Part shown: piece after piece, positions 20,617 through 32,094 of the stretch
How positions within the stretch are numbered: position 1 is the first letter of the stretch
Layout of the letters: every line of letters begins with the position of its first letter
Source: Penium margaritaceum
Taxonomy: Eukaryota > Streptophyta > Zygnematophyceae > Desmidiales > Peniaceae
Assembly: GCA_023375785.1 (NCBI GenBank)
Contig: SZWC01000509.1
Location: forward strand, 62,001-126,000
DNA: 64,000 bases
Reading direction: 5' to 3'
Position numbers and translations under genes: made by a program
Notes under the pieces: model-generated
Told to the model about the DNA's origin: nothing
Seen by the model: the letters and a program-made list of their open reading frames with translations, nothing else
Databases searched by the model: none

Positions 20617-22309
20617 GTAACAGACGTGGTCCGTTTTGCGACTAACTGTGGAACAAAAACGTAGGCCCTCAGAATAGTCAGTCCAAGAAGGAGGAGCGAA
20701 TAGTCACCTCAGCCATTATGGCTGAGACGAGTCGCGCCACGAATGGACGTAGTCGTCATAGGGCATAATTGTAAACATGCAACCTAATCCTACTTCTTCC
20801 ACGTGGCATTGTCACGCTGAAAACAGGCCCCTAGCTTCATATTTTTCAAAGGAAGTGACAGCATTTTGCGTTATTTTTTGGAATCAACATATACTGACAA
20901 GTTGTAGAGCTTGTCTGAAGGTTGCAATGCACCAAACTGCGTGTGATTTGGTTAACCGTAGCTCTTGCTACATCAGCCCAAGTACGGCGCACCAATCCAG
21001 CCACTCAGTTAGCGGTGCATGGAGAGTCCATTCGCTGAAGCACCCTCGCACATCAAGAACCCATCAGAACAACTTTCCAGAGGTGCAGATGTCCCTACAA
21101 GCTATGGCGGTGTCCCCCATGCTTTTGGGTTGCGTTTTGATAGGTCAATCATCAAGTTTGGTGATGGGGATTGACGTGATTTGGAACTTGTCTGCAGTCA
21201 GAATCTTGACTATCCCTAAACAATAAACTATACTACTGAGTTTCAGACTCCGAGCCAGAATTTGGCCTAAGTCCCCCAGTAACATGTATTTTTTACGCCG
21301 GTGGATTATCCACTGGAATGGCTCGGCGGTCTTCCCGGGCTAACTCGCCAGATGCACTTTTGTTACTCATTCCAGTAGATTTTCTACCGGCAGTCAAATT
21401 GCCGCTAACTCCCAGAGCTACTGTACACACCCCAACTTTGGAAGCTCATGTCTCCCTGGTTACTTGTCCGATTCCAGCCATTCAAGCTGCACCAGATTGA
21501 CCAACTTCTCAAATTTCAGAAACTTGAATCTAATCTGGAATTAGAGTATCGTCTAGGCAGATAGAGTAAAATGGAAGGATTTACCCCCTCCAGCGGCTTG
21601 TATATGCCTCCCAGCGCCACACCAGAGCATGCACAGGGACAGAATACAACAAATTTGGGCACTTAGCAAACAAAGGGCCAAGGAAAAGCTCTTTCATTGA
21701 AATCTCAGCCCTTGGGTCCTAACCAATAAAAGTGTTTCCAGTGGAGGCACAACATTTGTTTTGTTGTCGTGTATTTTTCTCTTTTTACATGTGATCAATG
21801 GCTGAGGGGGTAAGTACCAGATTTGCAGCTTCTACATTGGTAGCAGACAACAGCCTACATCAGCCGACATCGGCCTCAACGGAGCAAAAAAATCAGAGTA
21901 AAAGAGAAGCAAAATCACGACACCCATGACACTGAACTTTGAGGAGGGTGATCATGGTGGATGGTGATCATGATCGTTAGAACTGGCAGATTACAACAGT
22001 GAAATAGGGTGATGGTACTATTGAAACAGTGGTTGTGTGGGCTTATGCAGTGGTGGAATTTGACACTTAGTCTGAGTCGTCTGAGGTCTCCAAGATTATA
22101 TCGAAGACCAGTGGTTCTTCCTAGAACAAGGAATCATAAGCACAACATGCATCACCTAAGAAACAGAAACTTAAGCAGCTAAGCATGAAGGCACCAAAAA
22201 CAAAACTCTAGCATATTACACGCTAAAAGAAAGCCCTGCCAAAATATGATGCTCAGTGTGCCAAATGGACCGGCATAGCTGGTCACCCTTGGCTGACAAA
22301 GAGCATGTG
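20617..22309. other. No gene recognised
   Basis: May include an LTR beginning at 20616 (minus orientation), but no matching second copy is in the window. No coding similarity, hairpin cluster or tandem repeat stood out. Confidence 0.55.
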
Positions 22310-23255
22310 GCTGTAGTGGAGGAAATGAACATGCCAGATGTGGCCAAGTGGACTGAGGCAGTTGACAGTTAACTTGCGTCCATTGAAGAGAAAGGAATAA
22401 TGGTTCTGGTGGATAGGTCCCCAAACGCCCACATTGTGGGACCAGAGTGAGTACTCTAGAAGAATTTCAAGAAAGATGGTACTATCGACAAGTACAAGGC
22501 AAGAGTTGTGGAAAAGAGGTTTTCCGAGCATGCAGGCTCAGATTACAAGGAGATCTTCACATGTGTTGTCACCATCGTTTCCACCTTATCCACATTGGGT
22601 ATCATCGCTGCCAAAGACTCGGAGATCCACTAGATAGATGTTAATGTAACTTTCCGTTATGGAAATCTAGACAAAAGGGTGCAAATGGAAGTGGGTGGGG
22701 GATTCAAGGATCCAGAGTACAAGATATGAAAACTGGTGAGACCGCTCTACGAGCAAAAAAAAAGACTCCAAGGATGTGGTACAAGGAGATGGATGATTTC
22801 ATGGCTCGGCTCTCTTTCATGCACTCCAAGAACAACTATAGTGTCTACATGTGTGAGGATAGGCAAATATTGATTCTGGTTGCACTGCATGTGGATGACT
22901 TGACCATCTCCTTGTCTCCTGTCGAGTTGTTGAAGGAGCTAAGGTCCAATCTGAGTAGTAGGTTCAAGATGAAGGACATGGGTCCTCTCAAGTTTTACCT
23001 CAGGATAGCCGTCCAATGCAACACATCAGCAGATACATTTGAGTTGAAATAGACGAACAACATCGTGGAGGTCTTGAAGCCCTGTAACATGGAGGACCGC
23101 AAGACCACCAGCACACCCATGATCATAAAGTGCAATCTCTTCTCTTCCATGAGCCTTAGCACTGAAGTAGAACAGCATAAGATGGAGAACATTTCCTGTC
23201 ATTCTGCTGTTGGTAGCCTCGTGTATGCCATGATGGGAGCACCCCCTAGTGTTTA
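22310..23255 (+). mobile_element. Ty1/copia element fossil: reverse transcriptase region
   Basis: Copia RT blocks remain in order: KWTEAVDS near the start of the domain, a KYKARVV-type motif, MWYKEMDDFMARL, LHVDDLTI (the catalytic YVDDL box), FKMKDMGPLKFYL, and CHSAVGSLVYAMM at the connection. It is broken in several places and truncated at both ends. It differs in sequence from the copia at 3013-4010 and from the nested copia, so it is a third lineage. Confidence 0.85.
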
Positions 23256-23660
23256 CATGAGGAATGTAGGGACCTTGGTCTCATACTTGTTGTAAAATGT
23301 GTTGCAACCCTCCTCTATTGTAGCCTTCTCACTCATGAAATAAAGATTCACAATCAAGATGGTGTTAAAAAAATGCATGCAGGCTTGCCAGTCCCTCTTC
23401 TGCCACTCCTCATATACTACTGGTATAGTTGTAGAAGAAAGTGTATGAGCTACACCGGGAGAGTTTTCCCCGCCACCACCTACACTACAGTGATCTCTAT
23501 TTCCTATGGAACTGGAGCTGGCTCGTTGCTGCTCACCGCCTCCCACAAGCCCCTAACTTAAAAATGGAAGTGAATATGGATCTTCCTAAATGCGAAATCT
23601 GCCCGTCCCTCTACCATTTTAACCCTGTTGATGCAAAACATTGCCTTGGATGGAGGTGTT
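23256..23660 (-). mobile_element. Copia-type remnant, N-terminal segment, copy 1
   Basis: Same sequence, with moderate divergence, as 53290-53708. On the minus strand both carry a short ORF with VYEEWQKR/KDWQA and a KYETKVPTFLM segment. In the second copy it runs on into copia integrase, so this is probably the start of the same copia family's gag. Here it meets the + strand RT remnant on the left and an LTR on the right. Confidence 0.55.
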
Positions 23661-24271
23661 TGTTAGAAAATGAAGGACTCTGACAAGAGTGATTCTCCGT
23701 TCTCAATAACGGTTCAGGTCCAAGACCAAACTACCTCAACCTAACGGCTCTTTGGTCAACTCGACCGTTGAGATCCATCTGTTTATTCATTCCTTAATAA
23801 AGTGACACATGTCACCTGCATCTGGCTAGCAAAACAGAAGCCGTTGTTCTGCTATCTTGTCCTTTTTTGCTGTATAAACAGAGGATGTTCATTCCCTCTC
23901 AGTTAACCAGAAACGTTTCTTCAATCATGTTCCCCTTTGGTTCCATAGTTTGGCTGCCGTGTCTTCGCTCTGCCTGCTCCTCGCTTATTTTGTCTTTCTC
24001 TTACAATCCCCAACTCAAAGCTCTTCACTCTGTCACCCCTAATCCCTCGCTCAACACGCATCAACTATCACTCGCTTCGCTCCCACTTTCTCTCACTCGC
24101 TCCTGTCTACCTCACATCTTTGGTTCCTCGCCTCTCTTCAAGCTTTGCGACTAACTCAAGGAACATCCCACGCCTTTTTGCTTCCGTCATTCTGCTGCTG
24201 TGCTTCTGCATGTTCCATTTCTTTTGCTTGCTTCTGCTGTTGCCCTCTTCACTCATTCCATTCTTCTGACA
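23661..24271 (+). repeat. LTR, left copy
   Basis: Starts TGTTAGAAAATGAAGGACTC and ends TTCTGACA. TATA box TATAAA at 23873-23878. Direct repeat of about 26893-27426. Confidence 0.75.
23873..23878 (+). promoter_or_regulatory. TATA box of the left LTR
   Basis: TATAAA in the context GCTGTATAAACAGAGG. The right LTR copy has the equivalent TATAAAAG at 27107-27114. Confidence 0.65.
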
Positions 24272-24284
24272 TGCTATCAGAGCC
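24272..24284 (+). promoter_or_regulatory. Primer-binding site, initiator-Met-tRNA-like
   Basis: TGCTATCAGAGCC immediately after the LTR end, one mismatch from TGGTATCAGAGCC. Confidence 0.75.
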
Positions 24285-26892
24285 TTAGGCAACTTCACCT
24301 AGTTCCTTGTGACCCAGTCATCGCTTTGCTACCGCAATCTCTCATCTCCTTTGTCCAAGCATTCATCTGCCACCAGCACCGCCGCGTCGAGTCGCTTGGC
24401 TTCGCCAGCAACTGACATCAGCAACACCGCTAAGATTGCTCCTCACGCTGAAGCGACATCTCATTATCCCGATCAAGCCCTGCGCCCACTTGCGCCTGTG
24501 GCCAAAGACTGATGACTCGTTGACAACAGCCGGAAACAGCTCTCGAGCCGCTGCCTATCGTTATCTTCCTGGAAGCTTCCTGCCACCACCACCTGTTCCC
24601 TCGTGTCATTCATCCTCCGCAAGCACCTTCGTCTTCCTCATCCTCTCTAGCAGCCCCATCAAATCAGCCTCATTACTGTCATCTTCAAGAGCCGCCCTCT
24701 CGCACCGCCTCCACTCTTTGTCAAGTAGCAGCATATTGCCGTCCATAGTCAGGATATCGGAAACCACCTGTCTTCCTGCTCATGTTCAGAGCCATCTGGG
24801 GAACAAGCCGTCACTCTCTTGATAACCGTGGACATCTCTACTGACCATACGAATTCTCTTGGTGCAGCCATCTTTCTCTCACTCTTAGGAAATCGGACAC
24901 CACCAATCTTCTTGCTCTTTGGTCTCGGGCCAACTGGGGAACAAGCCGTCACTCTCCTGACAACAGAGCAACTGGTTGTCTCGCATGCGTCCACTGCCAC
25001 TCCCTTCAACGCTCCGCCTCCTGTTGTTGCTCCTCCAACACTCTCATCTTCCTTCCTCACCACACCACAGTCAACTTTAGCAACCTTTGCACATCCTCCT
25101 CATCATAGTCTTACCTTCACCGCATCATCCTCCAGCATCAGCCTCTTCCCAGCTTCCTCTCCCTCCTCAAACTTCTTCTGCATCAGCTCCAACTTCATCA
25201 TCATGTCGTTCAGCATTGTTCCATTGCGCATGTGGTTTTGTCCCTCCGCCTACTCAGCCATCAGTCATTCCTTCGCCTTCCATCATCCTTTTCTGCTGGA
25301 CACACAGATCCGCTCGGTCGCATTGCCTGTTTCGCGCGACCTGCGCCCACGCCGAAACTTCCACAACGCACGCGGTTCACCCCTGCGTCCAGATTCAGTT
25401 ATCATTCTTCGCCTCTTTTTCATCATTAATCTTCAGCATCTGTGGTCAGCACCAAGATCTGCACGAGCTGGATGCATGTTTTTGCAGCAGCCTGCACCCA
25501 TGCCAGAAATTTTATCATGGCGCATCGGCTCCTGCCTTCCCCTTGCTGCATTCTACCCCTGTACTCAGCAGCGCACGTGGTTTCGCCCCTGTGCCCACTT
25601 TGTCAACATCATCTTGCTTGTCCTCGTCCGCTCACATCATCCGCTTGGTAAACAGATCCACCCGGTCGCATTGCTATTCTTGTGACAATCTCCGCCCACG
25701 CTAAAACGTCCGCACGTACGTGGTTCTATCCCTGCGCCCAATTTAATCATCATGTTTCGTCTCCATCGTCAGCAAGGCCTAGCATTTGCAAGCAGCACAA
25801 GGACCTGCACAAGCAAACTACCTACCTCGCAATAGCCTGCACTTAACTCTGAACACAATTTCTTGCGAAGCGTCTGCGCTTGCCTTTCCCTTGTCGCAAC
25901 CTACCACTCAGCATCACACGCGGCTTCATCCCCAGCAACATCACTTCGCCGCTCTCCATCAGTCTCGTTCATCCTTCTGGCCCACCGACCCACCTGGTTG
26001 CATCGCCCTTTTGCAGCAACCTCAGTAGACACTAAAACTATCGTAAAATCATGGCCAACCCCTGGAAAGACTGTCCAACCCTTGAGGAAGATGGGAGTAA
26101 CATTTAAAGCTGGTCTCACAAGGTACTTACAACCACAAGCACCATCTTCATCAAGTAATACCGCGTGTCTGATTTTCTCATTGGCGCCTATGCACACCAA
26201 CGCATCCCACGACAACCTCCTCACCCCTACCACGTAACCTTCAAGCTGATCTGGGGACGCCTCTTCAACCTCGTTCAAATGTCCTTCCATCACTTTTGAG
26301 AAAATGCCGGAAACAGACCAGAACTTTGTTTCAATCTACAACAAGAGACATGGAAACAACGATGGATCACTCTTACATGCTGAGACAATCCTAACTTTCC
26401 TTCCCTCCCAAAGGAACTCAGTGACAGGCCATCCTCAAAATTGATCTGGTGGATCTAAGAAGAGAAGAAGTGGAAGAGCCAGTTATGGAGAGGCCTGCAC
26501 CACTTCCACAACCTCCTCTGGAAATCTCCCAAGGACAAGCTGCTAAGAGTCATTTCAAGCAAGTAAGCAACAGTTGGGAGTCACAACCAAAGATCTACAC
26601 CTATCTCTTTCCATAGCTTATTGGTGGATTCGCAATCACCAATGCTATCCGTGACAAGCCCAAGTACCTCGGTAAGCGATGCTCCCCTACAGCAATGGCC
26701 ATAAAACACAAAAACCTCAATCGAGGAATCAAGACCTCGCTGCGATACTTCATGAGCCAAGACCTTCATCCCATGCTCTCAACTCATCCACAAGGTTTTG
26801 GAGCCATGTGGAAGAATCTCCTCAAAAACTTCCATGGAAAACCTCCTGTTGATTGGGAGAAATACTGCTACTAACTCTTGTCGGATTCAGGT

Positions 26893-27426
26893 GGTCTCTC
26901 AAGATGAAGGACTCCAACAAGAGTTATTCTCATTTCTCAGTAACGGTTCAGGTCCAAGACCGAACCACCTTAACCTAACGTCTCTTCGGTCAACTCGACC
27001 GTTGGGATCTATCTGTTAAGTCATTCCCTAATAAAGTGACACGTGTCACCTGCATCCGACTAACGGAAAAGAAGCGGTTGTTCTGCTACCTTGTCCTTTT
27101 GTACTGTATAAAAGGAGGATGTTCATTCCCTCCGAGTTAACAAGAACAGTTCTTTCCATCTTGTTCTGCTTTGGTTCCTCAGTTTTGGTGCCGTGTCTTC
27201 GCATTGCCCGCTCCTCACTCACGTTCTCTTTCGCCAACAATCCTCACCTCACAGCTCTTTGCTCTGTCACCCCTAATCCTATGCTCTTTACGCATCAACC
27301 ATCAATCCCTTTGCTCCCGCTTTCTCTCACTCGCTCATGTCTACCTCACATCTAACACAATTTATGCCCTTTCAGTCCCACATGCTTGCTGCTCCAAGGC
27401 TCCTTCTCTCCTCTTAATCTAATTCT
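26893..27426 (+). repeat. LTR, right copy (edges approximate)
   Basis: Homologous to 23661-24271 from GATGAAGGACTCC onwards, including TATAAAAG at 27107-27114. Similarity fades after about 27355. A TGGTATCACAGCC primer-binding-like site starts at 27427. Confidence 0.65.
27107..27114 (+). promoter_or_regulatory. TATA box of the right LTR
   Basis: TATAAAAG in ACTGTATAAAAGGAGG, aligned with the TATA box of the left LTR. Confidence 0.65.
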
Positions 27427-27440
27427 TGGTATCACAGCCA
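27427..27440 (+). promoter_or_regulatory. Primer-binding-site-like sequence
   Basis: TGGTATCACAGCCA right after the right LTR copy. Its presence argues that this LTR was once a 5' LTR. The following ~140 bases to 27584 hold nothing recognisable. Confidence 0.6.
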
Positions 27441-27584
27441 GATTTTGCCAGTTTCATCGAGTGTAGGCCCTCACTTTGAGAGTGAAACGTTAGGATCAAA
27501 TACTGACCAAGTTTCAAAATCGACCACTTAATGTTGGATTTTGTAAAACAATAATTCTAATAAGCCCAATATTATAAAGATCAA

Positions 27585-29241
27585 ATTGTCGGACTCGCAG
27601 TTATGCTCAAAACAAGATCAGCCAGGGCTACATCCTTCTCTCTAAGTAATACTGTCGCTTTTTAAGGACCATAACTTTGTCATTTTTTTGCTCACATTTA
27701 AACAGTAGCAAATACAAATCAAAGTATGTTTCCTAAGCTTCCCATGGGTACATAAATATTTGGATTTTATTTGTACGTTTGAGAGAACCAACGTTCTCAA
27801 ACAGGCAGATCTCAGCTAGTATAGCACCAGAAGCATACCCTGTATTTATGAGGGCATATATTTCAAAATTGCCTTCTGATGAACCTTTTTGATGGATCAA
27901 TCTGAAAGGTCTTGAGTACATTTTTTCACTGGTGGACTCAGATGTTCCACATTCCTAGTCTGCTGGCCTTTGCACTCAATTTTCTATCAGACAGATATTT
28001 TAGAGCATCGGCAGCAGAAGCAAGGGACGCACCACTATCCAAGGGCAGGATTGAGCATCAACAAGGCTCAAAATAACATTAGTAGGCATCGTGACAGCAA
28101 CCCAGCCTTTGGAGAGACTGGAGGGATGCACAAACATCATGTTCATGGAAGATCTGTACCCGTCTCTTTTGCAATGGGAGGAGCTTGTGGGACGTGGTGA
28201 GTGGTGATGAGTCGACTCTGGTTCCACAAGCAAAAGGCATCACTGTAGTATAGGTGGTGGTGGGGACGACACCACAGAAGAAGAAGGATAGGCACACCTA
28301 AAGGCTACTTTTCAACAGCATCTCCAACCTGCATCTTTAGTACATGAATGAGAAGGCTACTGCAAAGGAGGGGTAGAATACATAGTGCAAGAAGCATGCG
28401 AGCAAGGATCCTGCATTCCTCATACAGATATGACCCACGCTTGGCTTCTTGTCAAAACCACACCTTGTACCGAGTCATTTGCACAAGTACCTTGGTTGGA
28501 CTGCAAATCCTAATATAGACCGTAGTGCTCATACTTTGGACCGGGGATCGTAGGCGGCCCAACAACGTGAAGCGCGGAGCATGCCGATTTGATGGTCATA
28601 CACTTGGCATGATCTGCTATACCATGCTATTGTAGAGAGTATGACGCGGTGGTTACACCTTGATGCCCACCCCTACAAGGTAGTCTTGGGACTCCTTACT
28701 CAGGTTCTCACCACCACAATCATTGTGCAACACCTTGTTCCTATTGCCAGTCTGGTTCTTGACCATGGCCTCAAACTCTTGAAACATGTGAAAGTACTAG
28801 TCCTTGGAAGCAAGGAAGTATACAATAGTATAACATCTGAACTCATCAACAAAGGTTTGGAAATACACAGATTCTCCAAAGCTTTGGGTTTGTATCGGGC
28901 CACACAAGTATCCAACGGGCACCCTTCCTTCTTCCAAAGAATGCCTCATGGTGCTGCTTCTCCTCCAAATAGCAAATGTACAGTTGGTTTTCAAAGTTGG
29001 AGATGGTAGGCAGATCATGTACTATTTTCTTTGCTTGGGACTTCTTGAAGGAACGCATGCTGATGGAGCTTTCGCGTGCATGCCATATCTCCAAACCTGT
29101 TACATCACTATTGCAAAACGTAACTCACACAGGATCTTGGTTGCTCCCAGTAGGTGATACATGTCGCCCTCTACAGACCTGGCTAACTCGTCTCCATTAT
29201 CCTTGTTGAAGATATATTTCATCATCATCCAATACAATACT
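27585..29241 (-). mobile_element. Ty1/copia fossil, integrase region, copy 1
   Basis: Aligns by eye in the same orientation with 51000-52580. On the minus strand it keeps copia integrase landmarks such as SFGESVYFQTFVDEFRCYTIV, which corresponds to the 'G..YF.TF.DD.SR....Y' strand of the family. Heavily broken. The LTR of element 2 is inserted at its right edge (29242). Confidence 0.65.
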
Positions 29242-30447
29242 GATGCCCCCAATTTTGCCGCGCTTATCTTGCTCAGCGCCTCTCTGCTCCACGCTTTTCC
29301 TGCTCCGTGCTGTCTGTGGATTGCTAGTTTCTAATGCAGATGGTCTTTGCTTAGCTCCCTCCGTGACTGTTCCTTCTAAGGTACTATTCCTACTCAACAA
29401 AGAACTACACGGTCCACATATCTGGACTATGCGCGAGAACCTCACTGGTGAGTGACACTCCGCGGTCCACTTCTTGCCACACGCGAGCCCACCACCTCGT
29501 GGCTTCCAGCTCCTTTCCGCGGAATCCTGTTCCGTGGCCGTGGGCAAGGAAGGGCACCGCCGGCAGTTCACTCCACCCCGAGCTAGGTTCTTCGCATACT
29601 GAGACCTGCTGACCGCGGATAGAACACCAGAGGCAATGGAAGGCAAGGGAGCGGAACGCTGAGAGCACGGATGAGAGCGAGTAAATGTCTTTGATAATCT
29701 GGAGCAGAGTACATGAAATGGCGGGTTCTGATCCAAGAGAGCGATTACGATTGCGAGGGTGCAAGATTGAAAGCTATTTTTACACTTTCTGCTATTGCTA
29801 CCCCAGCCTTATCTATTCAGGACTCCGCATGGCGTGTCTACATGCCGTGGGTCTTGTCCCTCACATATCATCCTCTATCCTCTTAGGATTTCTACGCGGT
29901 GCGTCTACACACCGCGGGTCTTGTTTGCAGTCACGCAGGGGTATTTCCTTCTCCTTCCTTCTCCTACTGGGTCTCTTCTTCTACATCCGCGGCTCGTGCA
30001 CGCGGACCTCGTGATCTTCCTTGAATATTCTTGTTCTGCGCTACGTCCTCCAGGTGTTCCTCCTTGATTCACGCAACGACCCTATTGCTGATTGGTTGTT
30101 ACTCCCCTGATTGCTCTGTTTGCATGCTGTTTTGCCTCTTCTTCTTGATTGGCTTCGTGATTGTGCTTCATCTTGTGGTTCTCTTTTGTTCCTTTCACAC
30201 CGCAGATCTCCCTGCTACTTCTTCCTGCCTTTTTACAGCTTCCGCAACAAGCACTTGAGATAGCCGCAGGGAGGCCGCTACAGATGACAATGTCAACCTG
30301 CGGCAGCTTCCCGCCGGGTGGCCCGCCCATGCTCAACCGTGGTTGCCACGGGTGCCAGTGTGCGTTGCGCAGTCCCCAGTCCTCCCAAGTCCCCCTTCCT
30401 CTGTGGATTGGCCCCTCCGTAGATCAGCGGCAAAAACCTGCTTGACA
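29242..30447 (-). repeat. Element 2 3' LTR
   Basis: About 1.2 kb, homologous to 48761-50011 and, more distantly, 53709-54936. On the minus strand it opens TGTCAAGCAGG after a G-rich polypurine stretch and closes GGGGGCATCA. Long ORFs within it are chance frames. Confidence 0.85.
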
Positions 30448-30497
30448 CTGATGCCCCCAACTCCCCCCCTTTTCGTAAGACTCTGTCCCAGAGTCTC

Positions 30498-30887
30498 TCA
30501 GCACGGCAGGCATCTAAACTTTTCGCGAGGACCAGGGCGCTTCTGGTTTTGGCATGGTCGGCAATATGTTTCCACATCCCCTCCCTCTTGCTTATATTTC
30601 TCCACGCATCCAATGTGGATGAAGAGTCGGCATCTTTCACACCGCGCCCCAATTGTGGGTGCTTTCGCACCCATAAGATTTTTGCACGAGGAGCAGTGTG
30701 GTGCTCGCTCGTATCTCCTGCAGCTTGAACACCGGTAGATCGCCCTTCCTTCCTCACTCTGCCCTACCTCCACGACACACGACTCATGGGCAAACTGCCC
30801 ACAGTGTTCGCATCGGTAGATCGTCCCGCTCAGCTGGCCCATGCAGCCATCCCCACTGCAGAGCGGCGTAGGTTTGGCAACTTCCAT
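30498..30887 (-). CDS. Element 2: open ORF segment with two tandem PHD-type (C4HC3) zinc fingers
   Basis: 129 codons. Finger 1: Cys10, Cys15, Cys26, Cys29, His34, Cys37, Cys53, Cys56. Finger 2: Cys65, Cys68, Cys83, Cys86, His91, Cys94, Cys109, Cys112. The spacing CX2CX14CX2CX4HX2CX14CX2C in finger 2 is textbook PHD; finger 1 differs only in the first pair (CX4C). PHD fingers bind histone H3 tails, often read at K4. Here the module ends the coding region next to the 3' LTR, after integrase. Equivalent sequence is present in element 3 and in the sister copy at 50012-50984. A RING or other treble-clef fold is possible, but the His position favours PHD. Confidence 0.75.
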   Translation of the reverse strand: MEVAKPTPLCSGDGCMGQLSGTIYRCEHCGQFAHESCVVEVGQSEEGRAIYRCSSCRRYERAPHCSSCKNLMGAKAPTIGARCERCRLFIHIGCVEKYKQEGGDVETYCRPCQNQKRPGPREKFRCLPC

Positions 30888-31890
30888 TTGCCCTTCCGCA
30901 GCTTAGCCTGGTAGCGACGGCAGGTCTAGATCCCACCTTTCCCTCGTCCTCCACACCACAGGTGACACATCGTCCTGCACATTCTGCACGCCTTGCCAAA
31001 CCCCTCCAGGTCTGACTCGCATCCCCTGCGAAGTGGCACCATGGTGACCTCGTCGAATAAAAGCGCGTCTTCCTCTTCCATGAGTAATTCGCCTACACAC
31101 CTGTGGCAGTGTCTTGCCCAAGGTGAGTTGCCTATGACCAAGCAAGCCTGGTGCAGCGTTCACCTTCTCGCATGGCTTTGATGCAGGTGGGGCACTTCGA
31201 AGTAAGCGGCACTTCCTCCAACGGACCCTGCTCCTCTTCATCCTCCGACTCCACCTCCTCTCCTTCTTCGTTTACCCGGGGTAGTTTCCGTACTCCGTGC
31301 CGCATCTCCATGATTCAGCCGCAATTCCCACATACCTTGGGTCCGCTCCGTCCTCCCTCCTTGTTCCGCGGCTGTTCCAGGCATTTCTCACATATTTTTC
31401 AGAGGCAAACCTTGCAGTCTGTCACCGTCACGCCCCAGCTGTGCCCGCATTTGACACACAACCTGTTCTCCTTCTCCTTCTGTGCTCGGTCCGCGTCCGC
31501 CAGCTGAACTTCCTCCTGCCACCGTCTCATGGTGGCCTTGGAGACCGTGCGTGGACCTCGCTACGCTCCTGCCTGCTCCTCCTCCTCCTCCTCATCCTCT
31601 TCTTCCTCCTCCCCCTCTTATGGGTCCCATCGTCCACGCGCCTGCCCTCCTTCCGAGCCCGGGCCTGCTCCCCCGTCCTCCTCATCCTTCTTCTCTACTT
31701 CCTACTCCTTGGCCTTGCTCACGCACTTTAGGCAGGTGCAATTCAGTCCGATGCAGATCTTTGTGGTCCCCTCATGTGCCGGATTGCCACGGATGCGGCA
31801 TATGACTTTCAGGAGTGGCTCGGCAGGGAGATTTTCCCCGCACCACACACAAGGGCTCGTGTAGGTGGCCAGCTCGCGCGGGCTCATGGG
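30888..31890 (-). pseudogene. Element 2: further Cys/His clusters of the PHD ORF
   Basis: Several more zinc-binding clusters precede the PHD pair. Examples are SPCVWCGENLP...GLNCTCLKCV near 31702-31887, a CVKCGHSWG...CKVC cluster, a KCPTCIKAMREGERC cluster, and CRMCRTMCHLWC. They are separated by acidic Glu-rich linkers. Element 3 has the same series in the same order. Broken. Confidence 0.65.
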
Positions 31891-32094
31891 TGCGCTCCTT
31901 CGCGGAGTGGTGGCGGGTGCTGTCGGGGTCTCTTCTCTGGTGGCTGTCTGTTGCTGCTTCTGCTGCTCTTACTGCCCCTCTTGCAGGCCCCCGTATCCTT
32001 TCAATCGCCGTTTCTGCTCCGCCTACACCTCACCCACGGACACTTCGTGCAGGTGGGAGCCCTCCTCTGGCTGAGCTGCCCGGGGCTCCTGGCT

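Larger units (their letters stand above)
23661..27426 (+). mobile_element. LTR element without recognisable pol (LARD-like)
   Basis: Two related direct repeats (23661-24271 and about 26893-27426) enclose about 2.6 kb with no gag-pol similarity. The first repeat ends ...GACA and is followed by a primer-binding-site-like TGCTATCAGAGCC. The second is followed by TGGTATCACAGCC. This suggests either a non-autonomous element or two 5' LTRs of tandem/nested relatives. The internal DNA is Ser/Pro-codon rich with a local ~135-bp duplication near 24795/24930 (GGGGAACAAGCCGTCACTCT). The LTR copies are visibly diverged, so the insertion is old. Confidence 0.65.

Noticed and set aside
23256-23546. Myb/SANT-like DNA-binding domain in the KYETKVPTFLM ORF
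   Set aside because: Only a loose resemblance. In the second copy the same segment leads into copia integrase on the same strand, so a copia gag origin is more likely.
24819-25685. 288-residue Ser/Pro/Phe-rich ORF as a host gene
   Set aside because: Low-complexity pyrimidine-rich DNA inside an LTR element, overlapping similar ORFs in other frames, with no domain or plausible codon pattern.
29242-30447. Several 90-180-residue ORFs within the LTRs (also at 48761-50011 and 53709-54936)
   Set aside because: Positions differ among the three homologous LTRs and frames are not conserved, so they are chance frames in GC-rich LTR DNA.
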